Of a stretch of 33,251 bases of DNA, positions 11,113 to 20,024 are shown piece after piece. The stretch is taken from NCBI GenBank assembly GCA_008000375.1, contig SMOI01000265.1, positions 11,259 to 44,509 of the forward strand, in the 5' to 3' direction. Every line of letters begins with the position of its first letter. Position 1 is the first letter of the stretch. Position numbers and translations under genes: made by a program. The notes under the pieces are model-generated. The model ran no database searches and was not told where the DNA came from. It was given only the letters and a program-made list of their open reading frames with translations. The DNA is from Poteriospumella lacustris. Its lineage: Eukaryota; Sar; Chrysophyceae; Chromulinales; Dinobryaceae.

Positions 11113-13453
11113 CGTTGATGTGAATTTCTTTCGCGCACCCCGCCGCGGTTATGTACTTTACGTTGTATGTTTTGATCCAAGCATACAAAGCGAATCGGCG
11201 TACCGTTTGTTGTCGTGACACGGTGATTCGAACATAACTGCGGGCGTTGGTGAGGAGCAGTTGAAAAAAAGAAAGAGTAGTCAAATCTTCGTTTACATTA
11301 ACTTCGGTCCCTCGACTTGTACCGAACGTTGCAACTCGATCGGGGGTGTTGCTCCGCGGTTAGTTTGTGTGGGCGGAATGGGGAGGAGGGATCAAACGAT
11401 CCACTCCATCGTCCCTTCTCTCCAGAACATCGGTGTCTCGTCGTCGTGTGTCCTTGTGTCCCTCGCGTGGGATGCGTGTCTTTCCTCGTCGCTTTCTTCT
11501 CCTTCTTCCCCTTCTCCTTCTTCTTCTCCTTCTTCTTCTTCTCCTTCTTCTTCTCCTTCTTCTTCTCCTTCTTCTTCTCCTTCTTCTTCTCTTTCGTTCG
11601 TTCTGCTTGTGGCTGCTTCAGCGCTGTGGCTCAAGAACGCCTTGTTCTTTTCGTCGTTCTTGTGTTGCGTTGGTTTTCGAATTTCTTCCTCCCCAACACT
11701 TATTCACCTGTTATAACTCAGTAAGCCCACAACCCAACGTGGAACGTGCACCTATGTGTCTGCGTTCTCCTCGATCGAACTGGCGATCTTCCCATCGTAC
11801 TGTGGCCTACGTGACGGTATTCTCTACTTCTCTCTGGTATCTCTTTCTTGTCCAAGTAAAGCCCCAATGACACCTCTTGGCCATAAGTTCACACATGTTG
11901 CTCTATTTGCAGTTGGAGGATTAAGAAAATAGCTGTAGAATTCGTTCTATTTGTTGGATATCAATAACTTCTCTCTTTCTCTGTTGCCTGCACGCACAAT
12001 ACCTGTATAAAAAAAGGGAGCCTCGGTCGTAGGATGTACTGTTCTTTCAAAACCACGTCCAGATAAAGAACCTGTGATGGATGGGAGGGGCAGAGACTCA
12101 CGAGCAACGACATTCTTCGGTGAGATGCACTTCTGTAATTACTTACGTTCATCACTTGTGATACGTGAAGCAAAATGACTCGATGGACATGGGAATGGGA
12201 ATGGCGATGTGACAACAACACCAATGCATACACATGAAACGGGTTAGGTTTATGTCAACTGCTCTACAACAATGAGAATAGATGGCAATCAGAGAGACGA
12301 CGGACGGAGCGGTGAGAGTGTGTAGATAAAAACAAAAAAGGGTGAAAGGTGTATCTGGCGACAGAACAACCGCAAAACGAAAGGATGCTGCTTCACCACC
12401 GGCGTAAAACATCCTAATCGTCGCGATTGCAATGTAAATGCGTTCATTACCAAGAGATGGACATTTGTTTTGGGAAAGAGATGTCGATGCAGGGAAATCA
12501 ACAGTGGAAAGCAAACAAGCAGATTTTGTGCTTCAATCGCAACAACGATTCGGCAAACAGAAACGAATAGGCCTGGTAGGGTTTTGTTCACCTCTTACGA
12601 CTGAGGATTGCTGGCAAAATGACAAGCATCGTCAACGCGAACTGCCTTTGCGAGGCTCTCATTATGGATCTACACAGCATCTCTTCACCTCCCAAATATG
12701 TCAAAGATTGGAAGACAATACACACCGATAGACAGCGGACAGCAACCAAAAAGCACAAAAGAAACAATCACAAGAAAATGGTGTGACGATGAAAGGAATG
12801 CCAATCGCAGACAAGAAAAGCAAGAGCAACATCAAGAAAGAGCGAAAGGCAGACCAGGTCGTGGCCATGAACTCTCATAACGTCAGCACGACATGGAGCA
12901 TCAACCACATCGATGATAAAGGACGAAGTGACTTTGAATTGGTCCTTGAGGGTGGCTGGGAACTGGGTACTTGTTTTATGTACAGTTTATCATCGACCAA
13001 GTGATAACTATAGCAGACTCGACCAAGGAATGACACATCGGGAACTACCAAACGAGCAATACCACCACCAACGATGACACAACACACAACATATGGCCAA
13101 ACGAATGAGCCACCAAACAGTATACGAAAGACATCGGAACGAATGGATGTGGCCAAAGACCAGAGCGACACAGAGAAATCACGATAAGCAACAACGGATA
13201 ACACGTCTTTCTCCTCGATGGTCCTTTCCACTTTGTCCTCAGTCGGTATCTGTTGGTGATAGCATCAGTGGCAATAGAGTCAAATGATGTAGAAATGTCG
13301 TCACGAACCATTATTGAAGACAAATTCTCGAAACGATGTACATACACGACGCAGGCTTGGCTCACCCGCTGTCGTGCGCAAAAGCTGAAAAGAAACACGA
13401 AAGGCCATAAACAAATAAAGCACAGGGTGCCCCGTGAGGAAACCGATAGAGAT
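11113..13453. other. Non-coding zone with microsatellite and skew reversal
   Basis: From 11113 to about 11870 the + strand is pyrimidine-rich, including a CTT/CTC microsatellite. From about 11950 to 13450 it becomes A/G-rich, so it is pyrimidine-rich on the strand of the permease gene that ends at 13454. I see no conserved protein. A plausible intron (12146-12072, minus strand, GTAAGT...CACAG, 75 nt) suggests that at least part of it is transcribed and spliced. The downstream exon would run to TAG at 11947. Confidence 0.5.
11495..11593. repeat. CTT/CTC microsatellite
   Basis: About 100 bp made of CTTCTTCTC units, with a 12-nt period of CTTCTTCTTCTC over most of its length. The minus strand reads as a Glu/Gly-rich run inside an 80-codon open frame, but that frame has no other protein-like feature. 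Confidence 0.95.
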
Positions 13454-15310
13454 TCATTCCATGAGAAAATCGGTTTGATAGAGATCGACGGTGGCACTAT
13501 TGGAACTGCCATGGCCACTCTTGATCTCACCGAGTGGAAACGATTCCGTTCGCGTGAGTCCCGTCGAATCAGCGTGAGCAATCGGAACGACAATGGTGGA
13601 TGGTGCCTTCGATGCACTGTTGGAACGACTGCGATTGCGCATGGGCTGCGGTGCTGCGGCGACAGAACTGGCAGTGCTACCTGAACGACTACGACTGACC
13701 GATGCATGAAACGACGATCCTCCTCGATACAACGTTGATCGCCCAATGACAAGCAACATCGCATCGCTCATCATGTGCGACAAATGAAACCCCGACTTCG
13801 CAGACTTCTTTCGTTGATTCGCATTGGTCACATACGCCTTCAAGAACTTTTCTTGTTCTTCGGGCGAGAAATATTGGCGATGATGCGCGTATGCGACGTA
13901 GTAGACAATGGAAACGCCCACGAAGACGAAGTAGATGGCAATGTAGAAGTTGTCTTCGAGATAGTAGCCAAAGATCGCCGCGATCAGGATCACATTGATG
14001 CCAATGCCCACCACGGCTCCTGGAATACCGAACGGACTTCGCCAATGTCGTTCCATGTTCTGAAAGCGCGTACTGAACACGATATATGCCGCAAAAACAC
14101 CCAGATAGACAAACAATGCCGCAATCAACATGACCAAATACGCTCGTACTTGAGTGTATTTGAAATGAATTGCACAGCACACGGTGAACTGTAGAACTGT
14201 CGAAATAATCAATGCGGCGTACGGAACGTTGTTTGGACCGTACGTGAGGCCCATTAACGAAGGAAGCAAGCCTGATTTGGAAAGTGCGCACATTTGATGG
14301 CCACTAGAGTACATCAAACTGAAGACACACAATAGGTTCGACGACAATACAAAGACGACGTCGCTGACATTTGACGGGATGCCGTAGATCTCCTGGAGCA
14401 CTTGATCCATCGGATACTCTACATCCGCAAATGTGCTGCCATATCCCGGGGCGATACCTGCACACGCCAGAACTGCTAATAAAGAAATAACTACCGACAA
14501 TATGCAACCGTAAAACAACCCCCGTGGTAAGGTGACGTCGGGATTGCGGACGCGGTTGCACACTTGCGGCAGCATCTCTATGCCAATGTAGAAGTACGTT
14601 GGACTGAAGAGTGCTTGTGCCATGAACTCTTCACTTCCTGCAAAGCCGTTGTACGTGGCTGGTTCTCGATTGGCGTATTTGTTGTAATCGTATTTCGAAA
14701 ATGCTCCGATCAGAAAGAGAATCACGGGAAAAATGGTGATGATCGAGCAGGCGATGACTGCGTTCCACACAAGATTCCCACCACGAATATGTATCAGAAA
14801 GGTCGCAACGAAGATAATAATGTAATAAATCGGCTCAAAGTCGGGTGACGTCTGGAAACCGTATGTAAGAGCGTAGCTGCCTGATAACGTGGAGCTGACG
14901 CAGAATGAAAAATACTGTAGAACCTCGCTTGATCCCACAACGAAGCCCCAAAATGGACCTAATGCACATCGGCAGTAGCCGAATGCACCTCCCGAAAACG
15001 GTACAGTCGCTATGAGTTCACCATAGCAGGCCATGAGACAAATGTAGAGGAGCCCAACAAAGAACGTGCCGAAAAACAAGCTCCACAGTCCACTTCCTGC
15101 GCCCATATTCCATCCTCCCACAACACCAGCAACAGGAATGGCAATGGCTAACACGATATGTTGGAGATTAATATGAAGAATGGAGCGAAACTGATTGCGA
15201 AACGACTTACCAATGATCAAGACCATACAGAGACCATACTTGTCTTTGTCTTTGTCTGGATTTTCCCCATCGCCTCCTTGGTCGGTTGGCCATACAGGGG
15301 CGCGAAACAT
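13454..15310 (-). CDS. APC-superfamily amino-acid/ethanolamine-type permease (2 exons)
   Basis: Predicted plasma-membrane secondary transporter of 597 aa with about 12 membrane segments. Exons on the minus strand: 15310-15211 and 15147-13454. The 63-nt intron (GTAAGT...GTTAG) is inferred because its removal joins two halves of the first membrane helix (VLII to AIAIPVAGVVGGWN). The order of motifs, GGWNMG in helix 1, then GELIATVPFSGGAFGYCR and ALGPFWGFVVGSSEVLQY, is that of the ethanolamine permease branch of the amino acid-polyamine-organocation family. The start is the first ATG of the open frame; the frame extends 39 nt upstream without another ATG. The last about 90 residues are a Ser/Arg-rich cytosolic tail that may be phosphorylated. 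Substrate cannot be read from sequence. It is divergent from the PC-esterase gene. Confidence 0.9.
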   Translation of the reverse strand: MFRAPVWPTDQGGDGENPDKDKDKYGLCMVLIIGKSFRNQFRSILHINLQHIVLAIAIPVAGVVGGWNMGAGSGLWSLFFGTFFVGLLYICLMACYGELIATVPFSGGAFGYCRCALGPFWGFVVGSSEVLQYFSFCVSSTLSGSYALTYGFQTSPDFEPIYYIIIFVATFLIHIRGGNLVWNAVIACSIITIFPVILFLIGAFSKYDYNKYANREPATYNGFAGSEEFMAQALFSPTYFYIGIEMLPQVCNRVRNPDVTLPRGLFYGCILSVVISLLAVLACAGIAPGYGSTFADVEYPMDQVLQEIYGIPSNVSDVVFVLSSNLLCVFSLMYSSGHQMCALSKSGLLPSLMGLTYGPNNVPYAALIISTVLQFTVCCAIHFKYTQVRAYLVMLIAALFVYLGVFAAYIVFSTRFQNMERHWRSPFGIPGAVVGIGINVILIAAIFGYYLEDNFYIAIYFVFVGVSIVYYVAYAHHRQYFSPEEQEKFLKAYVTNANQRKKSAKSGFHLSHMMSDAMLLVIGRSTLYRGGSSFHASVSRSRSGSTASSVAAAPQPMRNRSRSNSASKAPSTIVVPIAHADSTGLTRTESFPLGEIKSGHGSSNSATVDLYQTDFLME

Positions 15311-15707
15311 TATAGCATTCAAAATCCCCGCCAAGAAAAATTGTAGCAAGGTAATGTTCTGTTGTGAACAGAACGAAACACCAGCGAGAAAAGTTTCTGG
15401 AACAGTGCAAAAATAAAAATAAAATAATAGAAATCTCCAGCAGGTTATCGAGTGAGTCGTATGCCGGTCTTCAGGTCTGTTTCAATGTTCTGTTCGAAAG
15501 ACTTTTATAGATGGTATATGTGTATATGTAGTAGACCATAGATTCTTCGCTGGCCCAACGCCTCTTCGCTTCGGTTTTTCTATCGCTCGACGAGGAGACC
15601 TACAATAACCTAGCTATATCAGAATCTGGAATAGCCGTCGCCAACATCGTGCATCTGGCATCGCCTGAACGTGAGATTGTAGCGACTATCGATAAAGTAA
15701 CGAAGAT
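15311..15707. promoter_or_regulatory. Divergent promoter region of permease and PC-esterase genes
   Basis: These 397 bp lie between two divergent starts. An A/T-rich tract with alternating TATATGTGTATATG at about 15516-15531 could serve as a TATA-like element for either side. Nothing more specific is visible. Confidence 0.4.
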
Positions 15708-17018
15708 ATGATTCATAAGGGAAGTCACGATGGTGAGGAAATGAAAGAAATGTTCGCCCTTTTGATTGTTTGTTGGCTTTTCTTGGCAGCGGTATGTGTG
15801 GTAGCGGAAAAGAAAGTTGCTACGACTGATGTCTCGGAGTGGCAGAAGTCCACACACTTGGAGAAGTGGTATCAGCCACTAGATCTTTGCCTGCTGAGTG
15901 ACCGAAGGAATGTGTCCATTGATGTTATCGTAAAAGATTGCCTCGCGAAGATCCCCAAAGAGGGCCCTCCAATTCAACCTGTTCGATGTCGAGTTGGCAA
16001 CACCTGGCCATCGAGATCGGCCTATTGTGATCCAGAGGACATCCCTTTGGCTGATCGAGAGCATTTGTTGTCCTCCATTCCAGGCCTAGATGACCCATCA
16101 GCGAATCCTTTACGAGATTTCTTTCGCATTCTATCGAAGCGAAAGGGGCTGCTGTTGATGATTGGTGACTCAGTGATGCAACAGTTCTATTCGGCCTTGG
16201 CATGCGAGCTGGAGCGAGAGGGCATCTGGGACGATCCCGCTAAATTCACCAACACCGACGAAACTCGTACAGTGGCCTTGCCATCCTCCAATTCATCTCG
16301 TCCCGAAGACGCGGCGACTGATGCGTTAGCCACACTGCAGTTTTTACCCATCTATCATCTCGTGAATGGTCGGTATGATCGTGTGCCTCAAGCAGCATTG
16401 CATCACTTGCGTAATGCACTAAAGCAAGCACTGAGTAAATATCGGACCATCGTTATATTGATCAATATGGGTCTGCATTACGTCGACAACCCAGTCGCTG
16501 GGTTCAGCAAAGACGACTACGCACAGCAAATGACAACGGTCTTGACAACTCTCCACCAAACAGTGATTGACCATCCAGACCACACCATCAAAGTTCTTTG
16601 GCGAGAAACTACCGCTCAGCACTTTCCTACCCCAAATGGTTATTGGCCAGGTGTCAAGTATGCGACACATATGCGACTGCAATGTACGGCGATACAAGAT
16701 GGTTCACCACAAGCGGATTGGCGCAATCGTGCCATTGAACAGATCATAGTTCAACACAACTTATTCTCGGTACAAATTGTTCGCTTTTACAATATCACAT
16801 TGCCGCTTTGGTCCGCACATCCGAATGGTCGGCTGCGAGATTGTACGCACTTCTGTTGGTTCCCGATGTTGTACCAAAGCATTTTCCACCGATTACGCGA
16901 GGTTGTCCTTCCCTGGGAGACGCCAAAACCAAACAACGCGATCAAGGGATCTCGATCCGAGGCGCATCATGCTCATCGACCAGACTCGACAGTAGTGCCC
17001 TTGGCAGTCACGGTGTGA
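15708..17018 (+). CDS. PC-esterase / TBL-like SGNH O-acetyltransferase or esterase
   Basis: Single-exon secretory-pathway protein of 436 aa (or 425 if it starts at Met12, which places the hydrophobic segment nearer the N-terminus). A signal peptide or signal anchor covers about residues 14-33. The SGNH signature is present: GDS at residues 153-155 (in LLLMIGDSVMQQF, nucleophile Ser155) and the matching DxxH at Asp378-His381 (in DCTHFCWFP). This GDS...DxxH layout is the PC-esterase family that includes plant trichome-birefringence-like polysaccharide O-acetyltransferases and the Cas1p/CASD1 group. Paired Cys residues fit a lumenal domain. The likely role is adding or removing acetyl groups on a glycan; the acceptor is unknown. 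It converges on a glycosyltransferase gene, which supports a glycan role only loosely. Confidence 0.85.
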   Translation: MIHKGSHDGEEMKEMFALLIVCWLFLAAVCVVAEKKVATTDVSEWQKSTHLEKWYQPLDLCLLSDRRNVSIDVIVKDCLAKIPKEGPPIQPVRCRVGNTWPSRSAYCDPEDIPLADREHLLSSIPGLDDPSANPLRDFFRILSKRKGLLLMIGDSVMQQFYSALACELEREGIWDDPAKFTNTDETRTVALPSSNSSRPEDAATDALATLQFLPIYHLVNGRYDRVPQAALHHLRNALKQALSKYRTIVILINMGLHYVDNPVAGFSKDDYAQQMTTVLTTLHQTVIDHPDHTIKVLWRETTAQHFPTPNGYWPGVKYATHMRLQCTAIQDGSPQADWRNRAIEQIIVQHNLFSVQIVRFYNITLPLWSAHPNGRLRDCTHFCWFPMLYQSIFHRLREVVLPWETPKPNNAIKGSRSEAHHAHRPDSTVVPLAVTV

Positions 17019-17475
17019 AGAAAAACTACATTCACCATAGTATTTACAGAGGCTATGTATTTGTACACACGGTAAACGAACAAAGCTACTTTCTCCACGT
17101 CTATCACGGTCGTACACCCACAGATAGCTGGAAGACAAAGAAAAAACAGGAAAAAGACCCTCGGGAAGGAATGCGGGGGGGGGGGCAAAAGCAGAAAGAA
17201 CAACCGTCGCACAGAGACCAGCACACACCAACTCAACTGGCTGATTTGCTAAACGACGCTGCTTCGCGCAGAAGAAACACTCAAACTGCGCACGAATAAA
17301 CGAAAACAAAAAGAGAACAATTAAGTGCGGGGGCGATGAAGGGGATGGGGAGGAATAGGCGAAACCAAGCGGTGCGCGGTAGGCAGCTTGCGCACCCGCT
17401 CTCGACTCGCCTCTCCAAATACCCGACGCCTACGCATGAGTTGCGAGAGACCGCGCCAGGTGATGCTGCGCTTGA
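17019..17475. other. Convergent spacer between PC-esterase and glycosyltransferase
   Basis: A 457-bp gap that is A/G-rich on the + strand over about 17130-17220, hence pyrimidine-rich downstream of the minus-strand glycosyltransferase. It includes an 11-G run at 17175-17185. It is probably made of two 3' UTRs. No gene is seen. Confidence 0.6.
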
Positions 17476-19428
17476 TCAGTGATGGCCTTGATGCAAGTTG
17501 TGACCCGAATTGTGCACACGAGGTCGGTGATTGGAATGACCGTGGTCGATAGCGGGTTGCTTCGTCGCGACCGTTTGTGCGGGGTTGGTCCACGGCCCTC
17601 GCAAGATGTGGACGAGCTCGTTTGGCCGCTGCATCACTTCTTGCGGTGAGAATGGATGACTGCGGTTGTAATGATTTGGTCGCGACGTTATGTGAATCAA
17701 CGAACAACCACCGAGATGATAATGCCGTTTGACCCGTGACGACGATTGAAACGAGTTCACGTAACAGTCGACGAAGCGCAAATATGCGGAAAAGTGGAAC
17801 GACGTGTACGGACACGCGTGTCCAAAATGCACCGCTTTGTCGAAGAACATCTTCACGCCGTAATGAAACGGTGCCAAGCAGTTGAAAATGGACGGCACCG
17901 ACTCGGCGGTCTTCTGGTTCTTTGATGTGTGCGATTGCTGCTGCCGCTGCGTCAACGCGGCATGCATCGTCGCCGCTTGTGAGACTTGCGCCAACAGACA
18001 GTCGGTCATATTGTTCGATGGAGTGGCAGGGACTAGAACCCGTTGTTTTACAAACAACTGTTCAATGCCTTGGTCGCGCATGTGTTGAAAGTACTCGTCC
18101 AAGTACTGTCGCTGGCCATCGGCGGTGGCCGCACCTCGCGGACAGAAGAGAAACTCGTCGAAATCCACAATCATTACATCTTCGATGCCGTACGTTTGAC
18201 GCAAATGCGTACGGCAGTAGGTATACGTCAATCGCTTGTCGATGTCCCCGCGGACGACCACCTTCGACAACTTGATCGAGTCGACGTTGTCCGCTTCAAA
18301 CTTCGCAATGCCCGGAATCAACCGTTGCAGCACCGTGAAGTTGTAATACAGCAGATCAAACTGCTGAGGATCGTCACCCTGTAGCTGCGAATACGGCCCA
18401 TGCATGATGTTGTTGTAGTTGATACCATCGCGATCATAGATCACCACCTTGAAGCCCAGGCGGTTGTAATAACGAATGAAATCGAACGTCATTCCGTCGT
18501 TGATATCACGACGACCCGGATCTGTCGCTGTGTACGGAATAACTGCACAAACTGCACGTTCACGGGATTTAGGTTTGCGAACAATGTTCATCAAATCGAG
18601 ATCCATATTCGTGGTCCATTTGCCATGCATAAGGTGAATGTCCAGTCGAGCAGGCAGAGTCATGCTGCCAATCGTCGCCTGGATCAATTGCTGATACAAT
18701 TGGAAGTCGTTGAACAATGGATCCGTAAATTGTAGCCGCTGCGCTAAATTCTCGTTGAAGGAAGACACGTTGGCCTCCATGACTCTTTCTATCATCGTTC
18801 GTTTGTACCATTCGTGGATGTTGAGACAAGACTGATCGTGCCGGGGAGCCGGACAGTAAATGAAGACCGGCCAATGCACGACCGGCAACAAAAGCAACTT
18901 CTTGGCTGAATATTCATACATGGTTCGATAATAGCATTTCCACACATCCGTCGGTTGTTGATCGGGCGTCTTCGCGTTGCCATTGAGGAACGACAAGGTG
19001 CCCATTCCGATAGACGGAGCGGTATTCATGTAATAGTGGGAAATAGGGTGATCATAGTCGACCATCGCATATCCCATCATTTCAAACGAACAAGAAGGAA
19101 GAATAGCTTCAGGTGGTAACTGAAAATGGTCCCTAAAAATTCGCGATCGATCTGATTTTTCGTCGGGAGACAATGGAGCCCCAGCTTTCTTGGCGAAAGT
19201 GCGGTTGTGAAAGATAGCATGTTCTCCGAAGAGACGAGTAACCCAATCCGAGTACGTGCTGGATGGATTGTAAGTGATGGAGGATACAGTTAGTGCTGTT
19301 GTATTTATGTACCATTCCTGTTCATGATATTTGAAAGAGAACCAATCCCTTGCTTGGCTGAAAGCAAAGGAGGACAAAAGGAGCACCATTCCCAGGGGAA
19401 ATGATAGGCAAGTAGCATTCTCCCTCAT
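17476..19428 (-). CDS. GT92 (DUF23)-like secretory-pathway glycosyltransferase
   Basis: Intronless gene of 650 aa when started at the ATG at 19428, which is followed at once by a hydrophobic signal sequence (about residues 10-24). The open frame extends further upstream only through non-ATG codons. The catalytic half begins near residue 293 (AVCAVIPYTATDPG) and continues with FIRYYNRLGFKVVIYDRDG, a layout typical of GT92 enzymes. The DXD-like metal site is VDFDEFLF at about residues 422-428. C-terminal conserved pieces are APFHYGVKMFF, FHFSAYLRFVDCY and HYHLGGCSLIHI, which resemble the GT92 end motif. Family members in animals and plants build beta-1,4-galactan-type linkages; the sugar here is not predictable. 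A Gln/Ser-rich insert and a His-rich C-terminal tail are lineage-specific. Confidence 0.85.
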   Translation of the reverse strand: MRENATCLSFPLGMVLLLSSFAFSQARDWFSFKYHEQEWYINTTALTVSSITYNPSSTYSDWVTRLFGEHAIFHNRTFAKKAGAPLSPDEKSDRSRIFRDHFQLPPEAILPSCSFEMMGYAMVDYDHPISHYYMNTAPSIGMGTLSFLNGNAKTPDQQPTDVWKCYYRTMYEYSAKKLLLLPVVHWPVFIYCPAPRHDQSCLNIHEWYKRTMIERVMEANVSSFNENLAQRLQFTDPLFNDFQLYQQLIQATIGSMTLPARLDIHLMHGKWTTNMDLDLMNIVRKPKSRERAVCAVIPYTATDPGRRDINDGMTFDFIRYYNRLGFKVVIYDRDGINYNNIMHGPYSQLQGDDPQQFDLLYYNFTVLQRLIPGIAKFEADNVDSIKLSKVVVRGDIDKRLTYTYCRTHLRQTYGIEDVMIVDFDEFLFCPRGAATADGQRQYLDEYFQHMRDQGIEQLFVKQRVLVPATPSNNMTDCLLAQVSQAATMHAALTQRQQQSHTSKNQKTAESVPSIFNCLAPFHYGVKMFFDKAVHFGHACPYTSFHFSAYLRFVDCYVNSFQSSSRVKRHYHLGGCSLIHITSRPNHYNRSHPFSPQEVMQRPNELVHILRGPWTNPAQTVATKQPAIDHGHSNHRPRVHNSGHNLHQGHH

Positions 19429-20024
19429 CCTTATTCCCTTCCAACTGCTCGAAATAGATGATTTTTCCACGACAGCTGTCACCAAAAGCCGCCTTGTTTC
19501 GCAGTGCCAGTACTCTGAGCGATCAATCTGACAGCAAATTTCTCTCCGTCCAAATCCATCCAAGTTCACCTTCTATCTTTCTCACAGAGGTATCATCTGA
19601 TGTTTGTTTTGTGAGGATTAGTAACCTCAGTATCGAAGTCGATGGCAGATGATGTGGTCTGGTCGTCTGGTCGAGAGGCAAAATGGAACAGCGGTTTTCC
19701 GGTCGAGAGATGTGATCGGTTTTCCCGAAAACCCGGGATTCCGAAAGTTCACTGTGACATTGGGAGCGCTGCTGCTGGTGCCCGCCCGGACCGTCGACCA
19801 TCGTGATCTTCTTCGAAATCATCGCGTAGAACAATGTCTGATCGAGGAGATATTTTCACATCTATTCCAGGCCATCCAGGAAGATCTTGTTTCACCGCTC
19901 TTTGTGATTGTGTGGATCGAACCTTTTTTCTTCCGACGCTGGAATTGGAACGGATTCTTGTTGAAACACCAGTGACTATTGTTTAAGATCATTGTGCACT
20001 TTGCTCATACGAAATTGATTGAAA
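19429..20024. promoter_or_regulatory. Divergent promoter region of GT92-like and ArfGAP genes
   Basis: A 596-bp spacer between divergent starts. Both strands carry open frames of about 100 codons (+ 19649-19975, - 19834-19523), but they overlap one another and lack recognisable domains. TTGCTCATACGAAATTG at about 20001-20017, just before the ArfGAP ATG, loosely resembles the GCTCATT-type initiator known from oomycete promoters. I regard that as suggestive only. Confidence 0.35.

Noticed and set aside
12783-13004. Plus-strand 73-codon open frame with a Lys-rich start
   Set aside because: The end looks somewhat protein-like, but the frame sits in an A/G-rich zone where open frames arise by composition. 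No intron, family or expression signal supports it.
15311-15349. Thirteen-residue N-terminal extension of the permease
   Set aside because: The upstream codon at 15349 is TTG; the first ATG is at 15310, and the residues before it match no family feature.
19429-19569. N-terminal extension of the GT92-like protein
   Set aside because: The frame is open, but the first codon at 19569 is GTG and no ATG occurs before 19428, which directly precedes a good signal peptide.
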